NCBI GenBank assembly: GCA_021521415.1
Contig: JAIQDT010003547.1
Coordinates: 229,331 to 293,330, forward strand
Source: Bidens hawaiensis
Taxonomy: Eukaryota > Streptophyta > Magnoliopsida > Asterales > Asteraceae
Direction of reading: 5' to 3'
Length of the DNA: 64,000 bases
Shown: positions 24,131-35,043 of the stretch, piece after piece
Layout: each line of letters opens with the position of its first letter
How positions within the stretch are numbered: position 1 is the first letter of the stretch
Program-made: the position numbers and the translations under genes
The notes under the pieces: model-generated
What the model was told of the DNA's origin: nothing
Seen by the model: the letters and a program-made list of their open reading frames with translations, nothing else
The model's database searches: none

Positions 24131-25072
24131 TTTAAGGAAAAAAAGTTCAAATTTGACAAAATTAAAACTTTACGGTTAAAAATGAAACTTCTGTAACAAA
24201 TCAGGAACAGTAAAGTTAACGATCTGAGTGAAGTTTTGATAACTAATTGGGAATAGTAACTTAACGAATTAGATGAAGACTGAATAACGAATTAAGAACA
24301 ATATTTTGATGAACCAGGAACGAATTAAGTGTAACAAGCGGGTAACAAATTAGAATGACGAATCACTGAACGAATCAATAGACGAATTGATAAAGAATCA
24401 GTGATGAAAGTGTAACGAATTAGTGAACACGAAGTGACTACAGTAAGCACGAATCAGCTACAGTGAATAATGAACTAGGTTGTTATTCAGTTGCAACAAA
24501 CTCTCAACGTTGCACGAATTATTTAAAAATTACTAAAGAATCAGACACGTGGTTAACGAATTGAGCATAACGAATTAAGATCATATTCAAATTTTCAAGC
24601 AGATCTTCAAATCTTCAAGAAAATTTCCAGAAATCCATAAATCTGGAAATTTCCAAATTCAATTCTAATCAAAATCCAAACTAAAAACATGAAATACAAC
24701 CTAAATTCGACACCAAATTGGCCAAATATAGCCAGAACACTCGTAATGAATTCGCGATCACAATCACACTTATCCTGTATATATTACAAAACCAAACGTT
24801 TACCAATTATCACATAAACAATCCCCTGTTCCGTACGTTTTCAGATCCAAACCAAAACAACCTCAATCAACCACAAAACCACAATCAATTCCACACAATC
24901 CTTTCTCAATCTTTACCGATCACAATACAATACAGAATCAATCTATAATCATCAAAATAAAACCAAAACTCAAAAAAAAAATCAATAAAATTAATACGAA
25001 CCGGAAGCTTAACCAATACACTCCAAATACTGATCAATAACAATTAATTAAGAGCAATCTAACGACCAGAAA
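24131..25072 (-). other. Copia-1 5' leader with ACGAATTA array
   Basis: Untranslated leader between primer site and gag. About eleven ACGAATTA or ACGAATCA copies lie in 24240-24560, mostly in the same orientation, unlike the mixed orientation in the LTR. The rest is A/C-rich on the plus strand and without recognisable features. Confidence 0.75.
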
Positions 25073-25084
25073 GCTCTGATACCA
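25073..25084 (-). other. Copia-1 primer-binding site (initiator Met tRNA)
   Basis: Minus-strand TGGTATCAGAGC, exactly adjacent to the LTR end (25085). It is complementary to the 3' end of plant initiator methionine tRNA, as in most copia elements. Confidence 0.93.
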
Positions 25085-25666
25085 TGTGTAATTACCTTAT
25101 ATCTCTATAGATCTAATCAATCCATTACGTATTAGATAAATTAGCTTAGGATCTAGTTTTTGATATGTTCTTAATTATGTATAATATATATTAGTAATTG
25201 TAATAGGTGTAATACTAATAATATGTTAGTGAAGAATTGAGTGAGAGAGAACTTGAGCAAAGGTTCGATATAATTATCTCAAAACTTAAATTATGAGGGC
25301 ATTAACATGCCTTAAATAAAACATGGAGGCCAATTCGCTACACATCCCATAACGAATTGGCTCCAGTTCGTTAACTTACATAATAGATAGGTAAAGCATA
25401 ACGAATCAACTGATTTGTTATACCCCCATTCGTCAACATTCCATGACGAATGGGAACATACATAACGAATTATAGTCCATTCGTTAAACATTCTAAATGA
25501 ATGGACCTTACATATAACGAACTGGCTAATTCGTTAAACATCCTTAACACATTAGCCTATACATAACGAACAAAAGATTTTTCCATAAATAACCTTACAT
25601 TAAAATAATAATAAATTACAAACGATAAGTTATAAAGACTCGAGACGACAAAACGGTGCACTAACA
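25085..25666 (-). repeat. Copia-1 5' LTR (582 bp)
   Basis: Minus-strand TGTTAGTGCACC...TAATTACACA. The ends are fixed by the adjacent primer site at 25084 and by the return of copia-0 RT codons at 25667; the five bases TTTCC (25667-25671) should be the target duplication. U3 (25325-25570) is an array of about twelve ATTCGTTA/ACGAAT copies, followed by a TATA-like TTTATTTAAGG (25311-25321). Solo LTRs at 54081 and 54715 share the same start. Confidence 0.88.
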
Positions 25667-25925
25667 TTTCCTGAACGGAAAAATGGGTGAAGAAGTCTTT
25701 GTAGAACAACCACCGGGGATTGTCGATCCTATTCAGAAAGACAAAATGTACCTGCTCGAAAAAACGCTTTATGGTTTACATCATGCCCCGAGAGCTTGGT
25801 ATGGCACATTGTCGAAACACTTGTTAGACAACAACTTTGTTCATGGCACTGTGGACTGTACACTCTTCACAAAGGAAATAGATGGTCATCTGCTGATAGT
25901 CCAGGTCTATGTGGATGATATCATT
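25667..25925 (+). pseudogene. Copia-0 reverse transcriptase, first visible part
   Basis: Plus-strand copia RT. It begins in mid-codon of FLNGKMGEEVFVEQPPG, continues KTLYGLHHAPRAWYGTLSKH and TVDCTLFTKEIDGHLLIVQV, and reaches the catalytic YVDDII. At that point copia-2 is inserted (TSD TCATT, 25921-25925 and 51666-51670). The reading resumes in frame at 51671. This piece has no stop; it was disabled by insertion rather than by decay. The N-terminal side lies to the left of copia-1, outside the window. Confidence 0.93.
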
Positions 25926-27076
25926 TGTCGGTCCCGAATAGTCACTCAATAATCAATAACAATGTCATAACCCACACATATTGTGTCGACAAGAGGGTTA
26001 ATGACGGATTGCTAAATAAGGAAAGATTCTTGTTTGTTAAAGGCGGAATCAGTAACAAACAGGATTGTTGCTTAATAGGTTAAGAAAAGTAACAAACACA
26101 AACAATAACTCAAAAGATTTCCATTTATATAAAGCAATTCATACAAATGATAATCGATTAGGGTTTCTTGTCGGAATGTATATTCAATGATAACCTAGGA
26201 CAGCTGTCACACTCATACAGGATTATTCGTTCTTTTCTCAAAAGTGTAAAGGCTAAAGTCCGTATTTCCAGCTTAGGCGGCGTGCCCTAAAACATTCTAT
26301 TTATAGGCCTGCCACCTCTTGACAACTGTCCTTCCTTTTAGAAACACTAATGATAAGTACATATTCAAAATACATATTCAAAACAATTCTAAGTGTAAAA
26401 CAGGTCTTTCGGGTAGGCTTTGTAGCATTTATCTTTTCCGAGTAGGCTCTGTGCTCTGCCTTCCTTTACTAAGACCTGGTAACCTTGAGGTGTGCTCGGG
26501 AACAGTTTTCCGGGTAGACTTTACTTAGTGTTTTACTAAACAACTCATCGGGTAGACTTCATTCTTCTTGACCATATCAGACTTTGCCTGAAAGGATCCT
26601 ACTACCATAATGTTCTTCAAGAATCCATTCAACTCATTTGTTTGATAACTTATTAAGCAACCATAGTGTGCTTGGTACACTCTAGCCTGCTCTGAGTTGA
26701 ACCTTGCCCGAGAAAGTAAGAATGCTTCATAACTTTCAACAAGCTTGCCCGGATTCCACTTTATTAAGCAAACCTTGCTCGATCTTCCAAAGACTTGGCT
26801 TCAAGAGCTTGGTTTAGTCAAGGGTTTGTAAGTAGCAAACTATGCCCGACTAGAAGAACAACGTTGCTAGATGTAGTGAACCCTACTCGGATTATCACTA
26901 AAGAGAACTTCAAGAAGGTAACCCTGCCCGAAGGGCAAAATATCATGCCCGACTAAGTAAAACCCTGCTCGAATATCTCAGGTGTGCCCGTTTCCATACT
27001 TAGCGATTTCTCAGGAGGTTGAGAAGATTCCAATCTTCCTTATGATCATTTTTAAGGTGAAATCTTTGAGTCAACA
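25926..27076 (-). repeat. Copia-2 3' LTR
   Basis: Plus-strand ends TGTCGGTCCCGA and ACTC/GTCAACA. The minus-strand TATA box is CCTATAAATAG at 26297-26307. Upstream of it (26400-27000) at least a dozen GCCCGA, GCTCGGA or CGGGTAG words are spread about every 40 bases. The match to 50516-51665 runs end to end. Confidence 0.95.
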
Positions 27077-27092
27077 ATCTCCCCCTAGATTG
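27077..27092 (-). other. Copia-2 polypurine tract
   Basis: Minus-strand CCAATCTAGGGGGAGAT directly abuts the LTR start TGTTGA. This is the standard plus-strand primer of copia elements. Confidence 0.9.
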
Positions 27093-27239
27093 GAACACCT
27101 CAGCTGTCCCAAAACATCTCTAAGGTTACATACACTTAGTCAAAAATACAAATCAAATCATAATCAAGTTACATATTCATTACAAAGTAAAATGATTACA
27201 TATTCGAAAGATTGTCCGAAGACATTACAAATCAAAGCC

Positions 27240-30200
27240 TATTCTAAAGATCTTCATTTTTTTTCATGCATTATAGGCTGCTTGTTTTCGATTTACTATT
27301 ACAGTTCCTGCCCTTTGTCTAAAAATAAAAAGGATCTGGTAATGAATGTGACTTTTAGGAATGTCCAAATCCCTTATATCTCTTAGATCTTCATTGTGCA
27401 AATAGGTCAGGTCCTCATCTCTTCTGATTATGCCCAAAATAATTCCATCTGAATTACAAAGAATATAGTGGCCAGTATTTTCTTTGTACTCAGTTTTAGC
27501 AATGATGCCATTCTTCTAAACAGTGTAGTCTGAGCGTGTCATTCCCCTTTCAATGCTTATACACGTGTTCATGTTTGACAGTGGATTCTTATCTCTGACA
27601 TTCATCTGATAACTTGATTCAGCACTGACTATCTTTTTTAACTTTGTTGCCCTTCTTGTTCTATCAAGCTTGGTCTTCTTCCAGCTTTTCTTCTCTTTTT
27701 AGAAGGGGAATCACTTGTCAGCTTCATCTTTCAGGTACTTGGAGAGTTCATTCTGCTGTCTCCCAGCCAACTTGTTTGTGTTATGATAGTCGTATAGATC
27801 AAGTGTAGCCATTTTCTCCAATTGTTTTTGAGTGTACTAAGCAAAATCATCTCTCATAATTATGTCTCTCAACTGTCTGTTTTCCATTATCACCTTTAGA
27901 GACTGAGAGATTGAGTCAAAGTATAGTGATCTTGGAAGATCCACAAGTGATTGCGGTCTTGTTGTTCTTTGTGATCAAAATCTACTTGACTCACCTCTGT
28001 GTGTTGTTGGATGTTCGCTTGATGTAGAAGGCCTGATTGGTATAGACTTCATTGGTTTGCTGGGTTTTGTTAGATCAAAAGCTTTTATATACATTGACTC
28101 AATCAACTCTTATGGATAGTTGATGAGATCTGCAAAGATTTCACCTTTGTCTTTGACAAGTTTGATAATCATATTCAATATCCTGGGATTTTCTGTAAGC
28201 CATGCAGGCACAAATCTTCCATGAACAAAACTTCTAGGATTATCTCCTTGCAGCAACACCTTTTCCCATTCAGCCTTTTGTAGATAGAATAGTTCTTTCA
28301 GTTCATCTTTGTTCAGTGCATTGAAGGCATTCAAATCCATTCCCTTTTGATTCACCATGACACCCCTCAAAATATTGATCATTTCTTCATTTTCCCATGG
28401 AACTATTGGTTTATCTATTGGATCGGGCTTGACTTCCAATGGGATTGGGGTATCATCTGCTTTCTATTCAGATTGGTCTTTCAGTTTCTCCGTTAATGTT
28501 CTAATTCTCCTCTTCTTTGCAGGAGGTTCATCTTGATTTCTTTCAGATTGCTCAGTGGAGGGCTCAGGTTGCACTCTCTTTAGTTTTTCTTTTCTTTTAA
28601 GCATGTTATACTTAGCTAACACTGATTCCCTTGATAAATTTTCAACTATCTCAGGTTTCATCCCTTTCTCCAACAAGTATCCACATTCCTCCAAACTTCT
28701 TTTTCAAAGCTTCAAGCTTTTCAGCCTCCTCATCTTCTCTAACAAACCTTTCTTTCACTTCTTCTCTGGTTTTATGATAAGCTTCTCTTAGACTTTCAAA
28801 CTTGAAGTGTGTTAGGTCTTTTTCAGAATACCCATGTTTCATCAAATAATCTATGTATTTTTGGGCATCTTTATTCTTTTGTTGCATCATCTTCTTGATA
28901 GTATCATTTCCCTTTTCCAATCTTTGTCTCAGTTCATCATCATTCATGGCAGCTATGCTCTCAAAGCTCACCCCAAGACTCTTCAATTTTACAACCAAAG
29001 GGTTTTTCATTTTAGCCTCCATCAGACTTGCTCAATGTTTCTCCTTTGTCCTTCAGTCATTGTCACTTTAGGAGACATAGCATTTGCATTTTCATCAACT
29101 CTCCTTTGATTATTGTCATCATCATTATCATCATCAGATTCATTAGAATCATCCTCCTCCTCTGTAGTTTCATCTACAGCATCAATCTTGGGTTCATCAG
29201 GAGTTGGATTCTCAGGGATTGGAACATTTGGTACACCAAGGACCACTTCACCTGGCCATAGGGTTTGTAATGGAACTGCTCTTATTAGACTTGATTCCTC
29301 ATCAGGAGTTTCAATAAAATATCTGTTCTTCTCATCCCATTTCCTTTTACTTCTTACTTCATCCCTTTCACCCTGATCAGTGGCTTTCATTTTTCTTGAA
29401 TAAGTCTTTTCAAATCTGCCAACATTCTCATGAATCTTTGAAGCTTTAACCAACATTTCTTCAAGGGTTTCTTCTGTTTGTTTTTCAGGTTCCTTTTCAG
29501 GTTCCTGATGAGATTGGCCACTTGTGGATTTAGCAAACATACTCACTACCAAGGCTAGGGAGTTATCAACTTCCTCAGCCCTATTTAAGTATTAAAGCTT
29601 CAATGACAATCTGATCATCAGCCTGTTCTTCATTAATCACTTTAGCAACATTGGCTTGATCAATCAGTGCTTCCTACTCTGCCAGCTCTTCAGGATACAA
29701 GATCTGGGCAATTATATCCCTTTCTCTTGTTTCTCTTACCACATTATCAAATTCTCTTCTGGCAGCAGCAGAAGCTTCTTCCTCTTCATATATCATTCTT
29801 TCTTCAACTAGGTTTGCCTTAACAGGCTCTTCTTCATAAACCTTTGATTTTCCTTCGTCTATTTTTCTTTTCAAATCTTCTTCATTTTTAGACTGCTGAT
29901 AGTCATCAGTTTCCTTCTCAAATGCCTCCAATTGTGCATCATATTCTACTCTCTTGGAGCTTTTAGGTTGTTCAATTTCTGGTTTAGTGAGTGTAAGCTC
30001 CTCAGTAGCAGCATTATCATCAATAATCTTCTTAGTTTGTCCTTCATCCAGAATGTCAGTTAGAACATCAATGGCCACATCAGTAGCAACCACATTTTCT
30101 TCAACATCAATCATCTTTTCAACTCCAACCTCAGTCTCCTCTTCTTGTGTCACCTCATCATCATCCTCATCTTTTCATACAACATTCATTACCTCATCAT

Positions 30201-31408
30201 TAACATCATATTTTTGCTCTTCTTTTTCAGATGAATCTGCCTCATAATCATCATCATTTATTTATTTTTCTTCACTCTCTTCTTCATCATCATAAGCATT
30301 TAAAATACAAGTCAAACCATCAACAATTCTCTCTCCTGCCTCCTCCATCACTACATAATCTGTATTAGAAACAACACCAGTTGGCTTAATAATATTCTCC
30401 CTCTGTTTTGGGGCAACTGAGGTCTTCTCAACCTCCTACTCCAGGGTTTGAATTTTCATTAGTGCTCGGGCCAACCGATCTAGTAGTTTCACATTCTCCT
30501 TCGTTACCTCCTCTTTTCTTTTCTTCAACTCAGCATTTTCCATTAGTAAGTCCAAATTTCTATCAAAGAGATAGGATCCAGCAGGAGGGTTTATTGGTGA
30601 TGAGGTAGAGAAAGGTTTAGGTTCAGTTTGGTTTTGTTGAGTGGTTGGAGTGATGATTGGATGAGCATCTTCAATAATGTTTTCATTGGTTGAGGGTAAT
30701 GGGTTAATGTTTGTTATTAGGAGTGTTCCGGTGTGGGTGATGGTAAATGTTGGTTCAGTTATAAGTTGGGTTGTGATTTCAGGTGGGGTTTGGGTTGTGG
30801 TTTGAGGTGGTGATTGGTGTAAGGGTTCATTTTGGCTTAGGGCTACAGTGGGAATGGGTGTGGATTGGGTATGGATAGGGGTAGGCTAGGTTGTGATTAT
30901 GGGTGGTGATTGGGATCTGGTTTTAGGTGGGGTTTGGGTTTCAGGTTGGGTTCTGGTTTGAGGTGGGGTTTGGTGTAATGGTTTAGTATGGGTTAAGGCT
31001 AAGATAGGTGTTTGAGAAGGTGAGGTTTGGGAGTTTTGAGGTGGTGATTGTGGTGGAGTGTCAAATGGTGTTGTTGGTTGATCTGGTATAATATGTTGCT
31101 CCCCCTGAGGTTGTGCAATTACCTCAAAGTTTGCATCTCCTCCCTCTATATTTCCAGCATCATCATCATCATTATTTCCATCATCTGAACTGTCATCACT
31201 TCCATCATTCTCATCATTTCCCCCTTAAACATCCTCATCTTCAGATAGCAACACATGCAATTGAGGTATCAGTATATCATCAAACATCAACCCGGGTAGT
31301 TCTTCATATACCTCTGCTGGATTAAATCTGCTTGTGCTAGCCAGATTCTCTATTCTTTTAAACGTATCTGGATTTTGCAGTAGATGTGTGGTTCCTGTAT
31401 TTGGTAGG
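27240..31408 (-). pseudogene. Copia-2 accessory ORF, C-terminal three quarters
   Basis: This continues the ORF that starts at 40575 after the Athila-2 insertion, in frame (the first codons read NTGTTHLLQNPDTFKRIENL). In order there is an acidic stretch, a Pro/Thr/Gln-rich linker of about 120 residues (31070-30640), a heptad-like helix (LMENAELKKRKEEVTKENVK), Glu/Asp/Lys-rich coiled coils (30153-29674, 29552-29022, 29022-28651, 28694-28464), and the block 28439-28110. Weaker coding continues through KLAGRQQNELSKYLKDEADK to about 27240. Stops and frameshifts occur roughly every 150 codons. No membrane span is visible. Role unknown; with the first part it would be about 1600 residues. Confidence 0.75.
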
Positions 31409-31807
31409 TGATATACGTCTATTTATATATCTTGGATCCCTTATAAAGTTATGTTTATTTAATATTTTGAGTTCGTTTTAGTTAATGTTTTGGTTTATCT
31501 TTTATTAATTTAGGTTTTGAGTCAAGTATTTCATATATTTACATGTTTTATATCTTTTGGTGTCTTGAATATTAAGCCTTAATTCTTTCAATTTTTTCAT
31601 GCGAAGTTTGAGGTCGTTTTGTTCATTAATGTCTACATGATTATTCCACTTAGCGTTTCGATTTGTTTTCATGTAGATGGTGGTTTGAAAGTCAAGGAAA
31701 AGATGATCTAGAAGGTTCTTAACGTTACTTTATGTTCAAGAAAGAGATCTAAGATGATTTAAAAACAAATAACAAGCAAAAATTCGTAGGCTACTCATAT
31801 AGGCGCC

Positions 31808-31848
31808 GCGCCCCGCGAAGGCAAAGGGCCAAGGCCGTCGCGGGGCGC
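31808..31848. repeat. GC-rich inverted repeat in Athila-2 U3
   Basis: Perfect 11-bp arms GCGCCCCGCGA and TCGCGGGGCGC with a 19-base loop, upstream of the TATA box. In the 3' LTR (about 38494-38534) the right arm has the change GGGGCAC. A degenerate second GC-rich unit follows in both LTRs. Confidence 0.9.
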
Positions 31849-31973
31849 CTAGGCCTTCTGGTAAGCAAAAAAAAGCAAGCTGCCGCGCGCGAAGGCAAAT
31901 TCCCAGGGTGCGGCCGCGTGGTGCCTAGGCCTACTGGTCTGCGCGTTTTTGCAAGACCAAGCCCGTTATTCGC

Positions 31974-31982
31974 TTATATAAA
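31974..31982 (+). promoter_or_regulatory. TATA box of Athila-2 5' LTR
   Basis: CGCTTATATAAACATC, just downstream of the GC-rich inverted repeats. The same box is present in the 3' LTR near 38660. Confidence 0.7.
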
Positions 31983-32756
31983 CATCATTATGTCCCTAGC
32001 AGAAGACACAATTATTCCAGCCGATTTTGGAGAGGTTAGAGCCAAGTTGAAGGTGTTTTTGGAGCTAGGAATCAAGGGAGATCATCGAGCTTTCATACGA
32101 GTGTTCAAGGATCGATTAAGACGGGTTCTTTTGTTCTTTATCTTTGTTCTTGTTCATTATCTTTCATGATGTTTCCTTTTGTTCTTTGGTTTAGTTCTTT
32201 GATTATAACTATGCTAGGCTAGACTTCATGTCTACCTAGGTTTGATGAACATGTGTGATGCATGATTCTTGCTTTGGATAATTGTTTGATTATGGATTTC
32301 GTTATTTAATAGTAAAGACTTGGTTTTGTTTTCATGATGCGTATAAGAATTTATTATCTTGATTGATTATTAACTATTGCTTCACATAGATCTTTTATAT
32401 TGTGAATGTGTTCTTTAGATTTAGGGTTTATGTTTAAATCATTACGTGGTGTTTTTATTATTGTGATTAAATGGGCCCGTTAGATCATAGAAGCTTGTTG
32501 ATTGTTGATTAGGATTATGAATGCTTTGCCAAATTCCAATAGCTGTAAGGTGAGAAGTTGTTCATGTGTCTTGGTCAATTGCATGCTAGGATAGTTAGTG
32601 ACAATATTCTTGCTTATTGTGTTGATCCATGTTCATGATGTCATGCTAGCTAATCAAGTTATCTAGAGTTTAGTGTTTCGTAAGATTGCTTGCTTTAGAT
32701 ACTATTAATTAACCCTAATTGATGACTTTGCGGAAATCAATATAACTGATTGCTTA

Positions 32757-33078
32757 TCAATCAATCAATCAATCATGCCCAGTAAAATCCCACCGACAGC
32801 AAAGCTATAAGTAGGGTCTGGGGAGGGTGGGATGTAGGCACACCGTACCTCTATCCAAAGGAATAAAGAGGTGGCTTCCAGAGAGACCCTCGGCTCTAAG
32901 TACATGTGTATGAAGCAAAATAAAGGAAATCAAAGTTTAACAGATATATAAAAACTACTACTAATTATAATAATATTAATAATAAGATCACAGTTTAACA
33001 GCTATATAAAAGCTAATAATAATAATTATAATAATAATAATATATGTAAGGGAAATACCATTATGGTATGTGACCTAA
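32757..33078 (+). mobile_element. SINE-like insertion in Athila-2 5' LTR
   Basis: The 322-bp insert is flanked by the 15-bp duplication ATAACTGATTGCTTA (32742-32756, 33079-33093). The 3' LTR carries the empty site with one copy near 39441. The body has GGGTCTGGGGAGGGTGGGAT, GTACCTCTATCC, AGAGGTGGCTTCCAGAG and ACCCTCGGCTC, strings I know from tRNA-derived SINEs of asterid plants. The 3' part is (AAT)n-rich with an internal repeat of GTTTAACAG..TATATAAAA. I cannot see a convincing RNA polymerase III B box, and TCAA repeats precede the body. Confidence 0.75.
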
Positions 33079-33560
33079 ATAACTGATTGCTTAATAATCT
33101 AATAATCATCTTTGGGATGTCGTTTGATTCAGTCAAGGGTCCTTTAGGGTTTATTAGATGGATACGTTTAGAAATCAGTTTCCATAATCGTGTTATTTGT
33201 CCATTGCTTGATGATTGTTGATGCATGAGATTCTTACCTACGTAGATTCCTTCTCTTATTGGTTCTGATCTTGTGTTTGGTTGCTTGTTTCTAGTTTACT
33301 TGCTTATTAGTTTAACATTAGTTTAAAAAAAACCCCCTTAAAACATTAATAATAAATAGTCGTGTCGTAAGTCGAGTCTAATTAGTTAATTAACGTAATT
33401 TATAGAGTCCTGTGGGTTTGATATTCTGGACTTCCATAGCTTTAGTACAATTGACCGGTTCATTTGGCGGTGTTTTGTTTAGTTTAGTCTTAGGTCTAAT
33501 TTTTATTACTTGTTTAATTTAGTTAATATTTAATTAACTGTTTTCACCACATCAAGTTTT

Positions 33561-33578
33561 TAGCGCCGTTGCTGGGGA
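33561..33578 (+). other. Athila-2 primer-binding site (tRNA-Asp type)
   Basis: TAGCGCCGTTGCTGGGGA, seven bases after the LTR end. Athila elements typically have TGGCGCCGTTGCCGGGGA; two changes are visible. Confidence 0.85.
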
Positions 33579-33909
33579 CTCTTAGCGATTACATTATTAG
33601 CTTTACTTGGACTTATCTGCTACATCCGTGCTATTTGTTTTATTTTTGTTTGAGTCGTAGGAGTCTAATTTAAGTTTTAGTTTATTTTAGTTTATTTTTA
33701 AGTATTCGAGTCTACTCACTTGGTCTTTTGCGTTTTTTAGGTTTATGCCACATCTTCGTTCGCAAGGACCACTGCTGTATAATCTTGGATTTTCTCCGTT
33801 GAAGACCGAGACTAGTTCGTCAGTAGAAAAACAACCGTCATAACCCACATCTACACCAAATTCGTCACCACCCAGTTCACCACCCGAAAGTCCTAGACGT
33901 CAAGATCCA

Positions 33910-35043
33910 ATGGCTGACAATAGGAAAATTGCTGCTCAAGCCTTTGATGGCTTAACCGGAAACCAGTCATGCATCGTCGTTTCCCAGATCGAAAACCCCA
34001 ACTCGTGGAAAATTTCGTCATACATCATGAACAACATCGTTCAAACTAATCAGTTTCATGGGAACGATGACGAGGATGCGCGGGCTCATATTAACCGACT
34101 TTACTGCGTTTTGAAAACTTTTAAATTGAAAGGTGCTACCGAAGATGCTATTTTCTTACATCTGTTTCCGTTTTCACTTGCAAGTAAAGCAGCTACTTGT
34201 CTTGACACACAGCCACATGGAACATTCACCACTTTGGAAGCACTATGTTCTTCATTTATCAAGAGATACTTCCCACCGGCTAAAGAGGCTATTCTTCGCG
34301 ATCAGATTCACTCGTTTCCCATGGAGCCGGGGGAGCAATATTGTCATGCTTGGGAACGTTTTCAGAACATGCTAGCTCGTTGCTCACAGAATGGTCTCAC
34401 ACCATGGGCTCTTGTGTAGAAATTTTACAATGGGTTGAACTACGAAACCCAAGTTCGATTCGACACGGCCGCGGGAGGAAGTTTACTGGCGAGGAAAAAT
34501 GTCACCGAGTGTAACGAGATGTTTGATAGCTTCGCTCAGTCGGACCTTGCCAAAGTGCCACGTCGCGGGAATTCCACTCCCGTTAGCAGTACATCCTCAT
34601 CCGCTCGAGGTGTACACCAGGTTAATCTGGATACTAGTGTGGCAGCTGCTTTGGAATCACTAACTTGAGAGGTTAAGAAGCTGAAGGCCAAGGTTGGTAG
34701 ATGAGAGTTCTGTAGAGGTGGACATGGTACGTTGGAGTGCCCGGTGATGAATCAACAGGTCGATTTTTTCGCTGGTCAGAATAGGTTTCTCAACAATTTC
34801 AGCAACAATAATCGGAATTGGAACACCTACAAAAACCCGAATCAGAATACTTCCAACTGGCTTCCGTCAGGCGCACCACCCGGATTTCAAAATTCTTATG
34901 CTTCAGCACAAGGTCAGTATTTTAATGAAAATAATACTAATAGTACTAACGTTCAAAATAATGTGCAGGATTCGAACGATGGAATTGGGCGTTTGGAAGA
35001 GACGATGAAGCAAATCCTGGAGAGAGATCAATTTACACAGTGA
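33910..35043 (+). pseudogene. Athila-2 gag
   Basis: The ORF from ATG 33910 (169 codons) holds the Retrotrans_gag core: NQFHGNDDEDARAHINRLY, LKTFKLKGATEDAIFLHLF, then PFSLASKAATCLDTQP and TLEALCSSFIKRYFPP. It ends at a TAG after LTPWALV, and the same frame goes on at 34435-34668 (ETQVRFDTAAGGSL), interrupted again by a TGA. A zinc knuckle lies at about 34708-34745 (CRGGHGTLECP, with the first Cys of CEFC lost to a frameshift or stop). Then comes an Asn-rich tail (34732-35043). The initiator could also be further upstream, around 33745. Three nonsense changes make it a pseudogene. Confidence 0.85.

Larger units (their letters stand above)
13469..25666 (-). mobile_element. Copia-1: large SIRE-like Ty1/copia element, cut at left by gypsy-1
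   Basis: Minus-strand order: 5' LTR (25666-25085), initiator-Met primer site, leader, gag, protease, integrase, RT, RNase H, a 2.5-kb noncoding block, and an accessory ORF (15241) that is broken by gypsy-1 at 13468. PR-INT-RT-RH is the copia order. The large gag with coiled coils and the extra ORF after pol fit the SIRE/Maximus type. The element is inserted in the RT of copia-0: plus-strand copia RT codons resume right after 25666. The 3' LTR lies beyond the left edge. Confidence 0.85.
31409..33554 (+). repeat. Athila-2 5' LTR (1.8 kb plus SINE-like insert)
   Basis: Matches the 3' LTR over its whole length except the 337-bp insertion and duplication at 32742-33093. It has a GC-rich inverted repeat (31808-31848), a second GC-rich block to 31925, and a TATA box (TTATATAAA, 31974-31982). 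Its 3' end holds the Athila-type GTGGGTTTGATATTCTGGAC segment. Confidence 0.95.

Noticed and set aside
25073..25084. tRNA gene fragment
   Set aside because: Only the primer-site complement of initiator tRNA is present; no cloverleaf is possible around it. The same holds for 50502 and 58772.
28555..30247. Plus-strand ORFs rich in Ser, Leu, Ile and Phe (28555, 28834, 29113, 29954) that look membrane-like
   Set aside because: They lie opposite the Glu/Asp/Lys-rich coiled-coil part of the copia-2 accessory ORF; antisense of acidic codons gives Ser/Leu/Ile/Phe. No independent support.
31113..31325. His-rich plus-strand ORF
   Set aside because: Antisense to the acidic Asp/Asn-rich part of the accessory ORF (GATGAT codons read as ATCATC).
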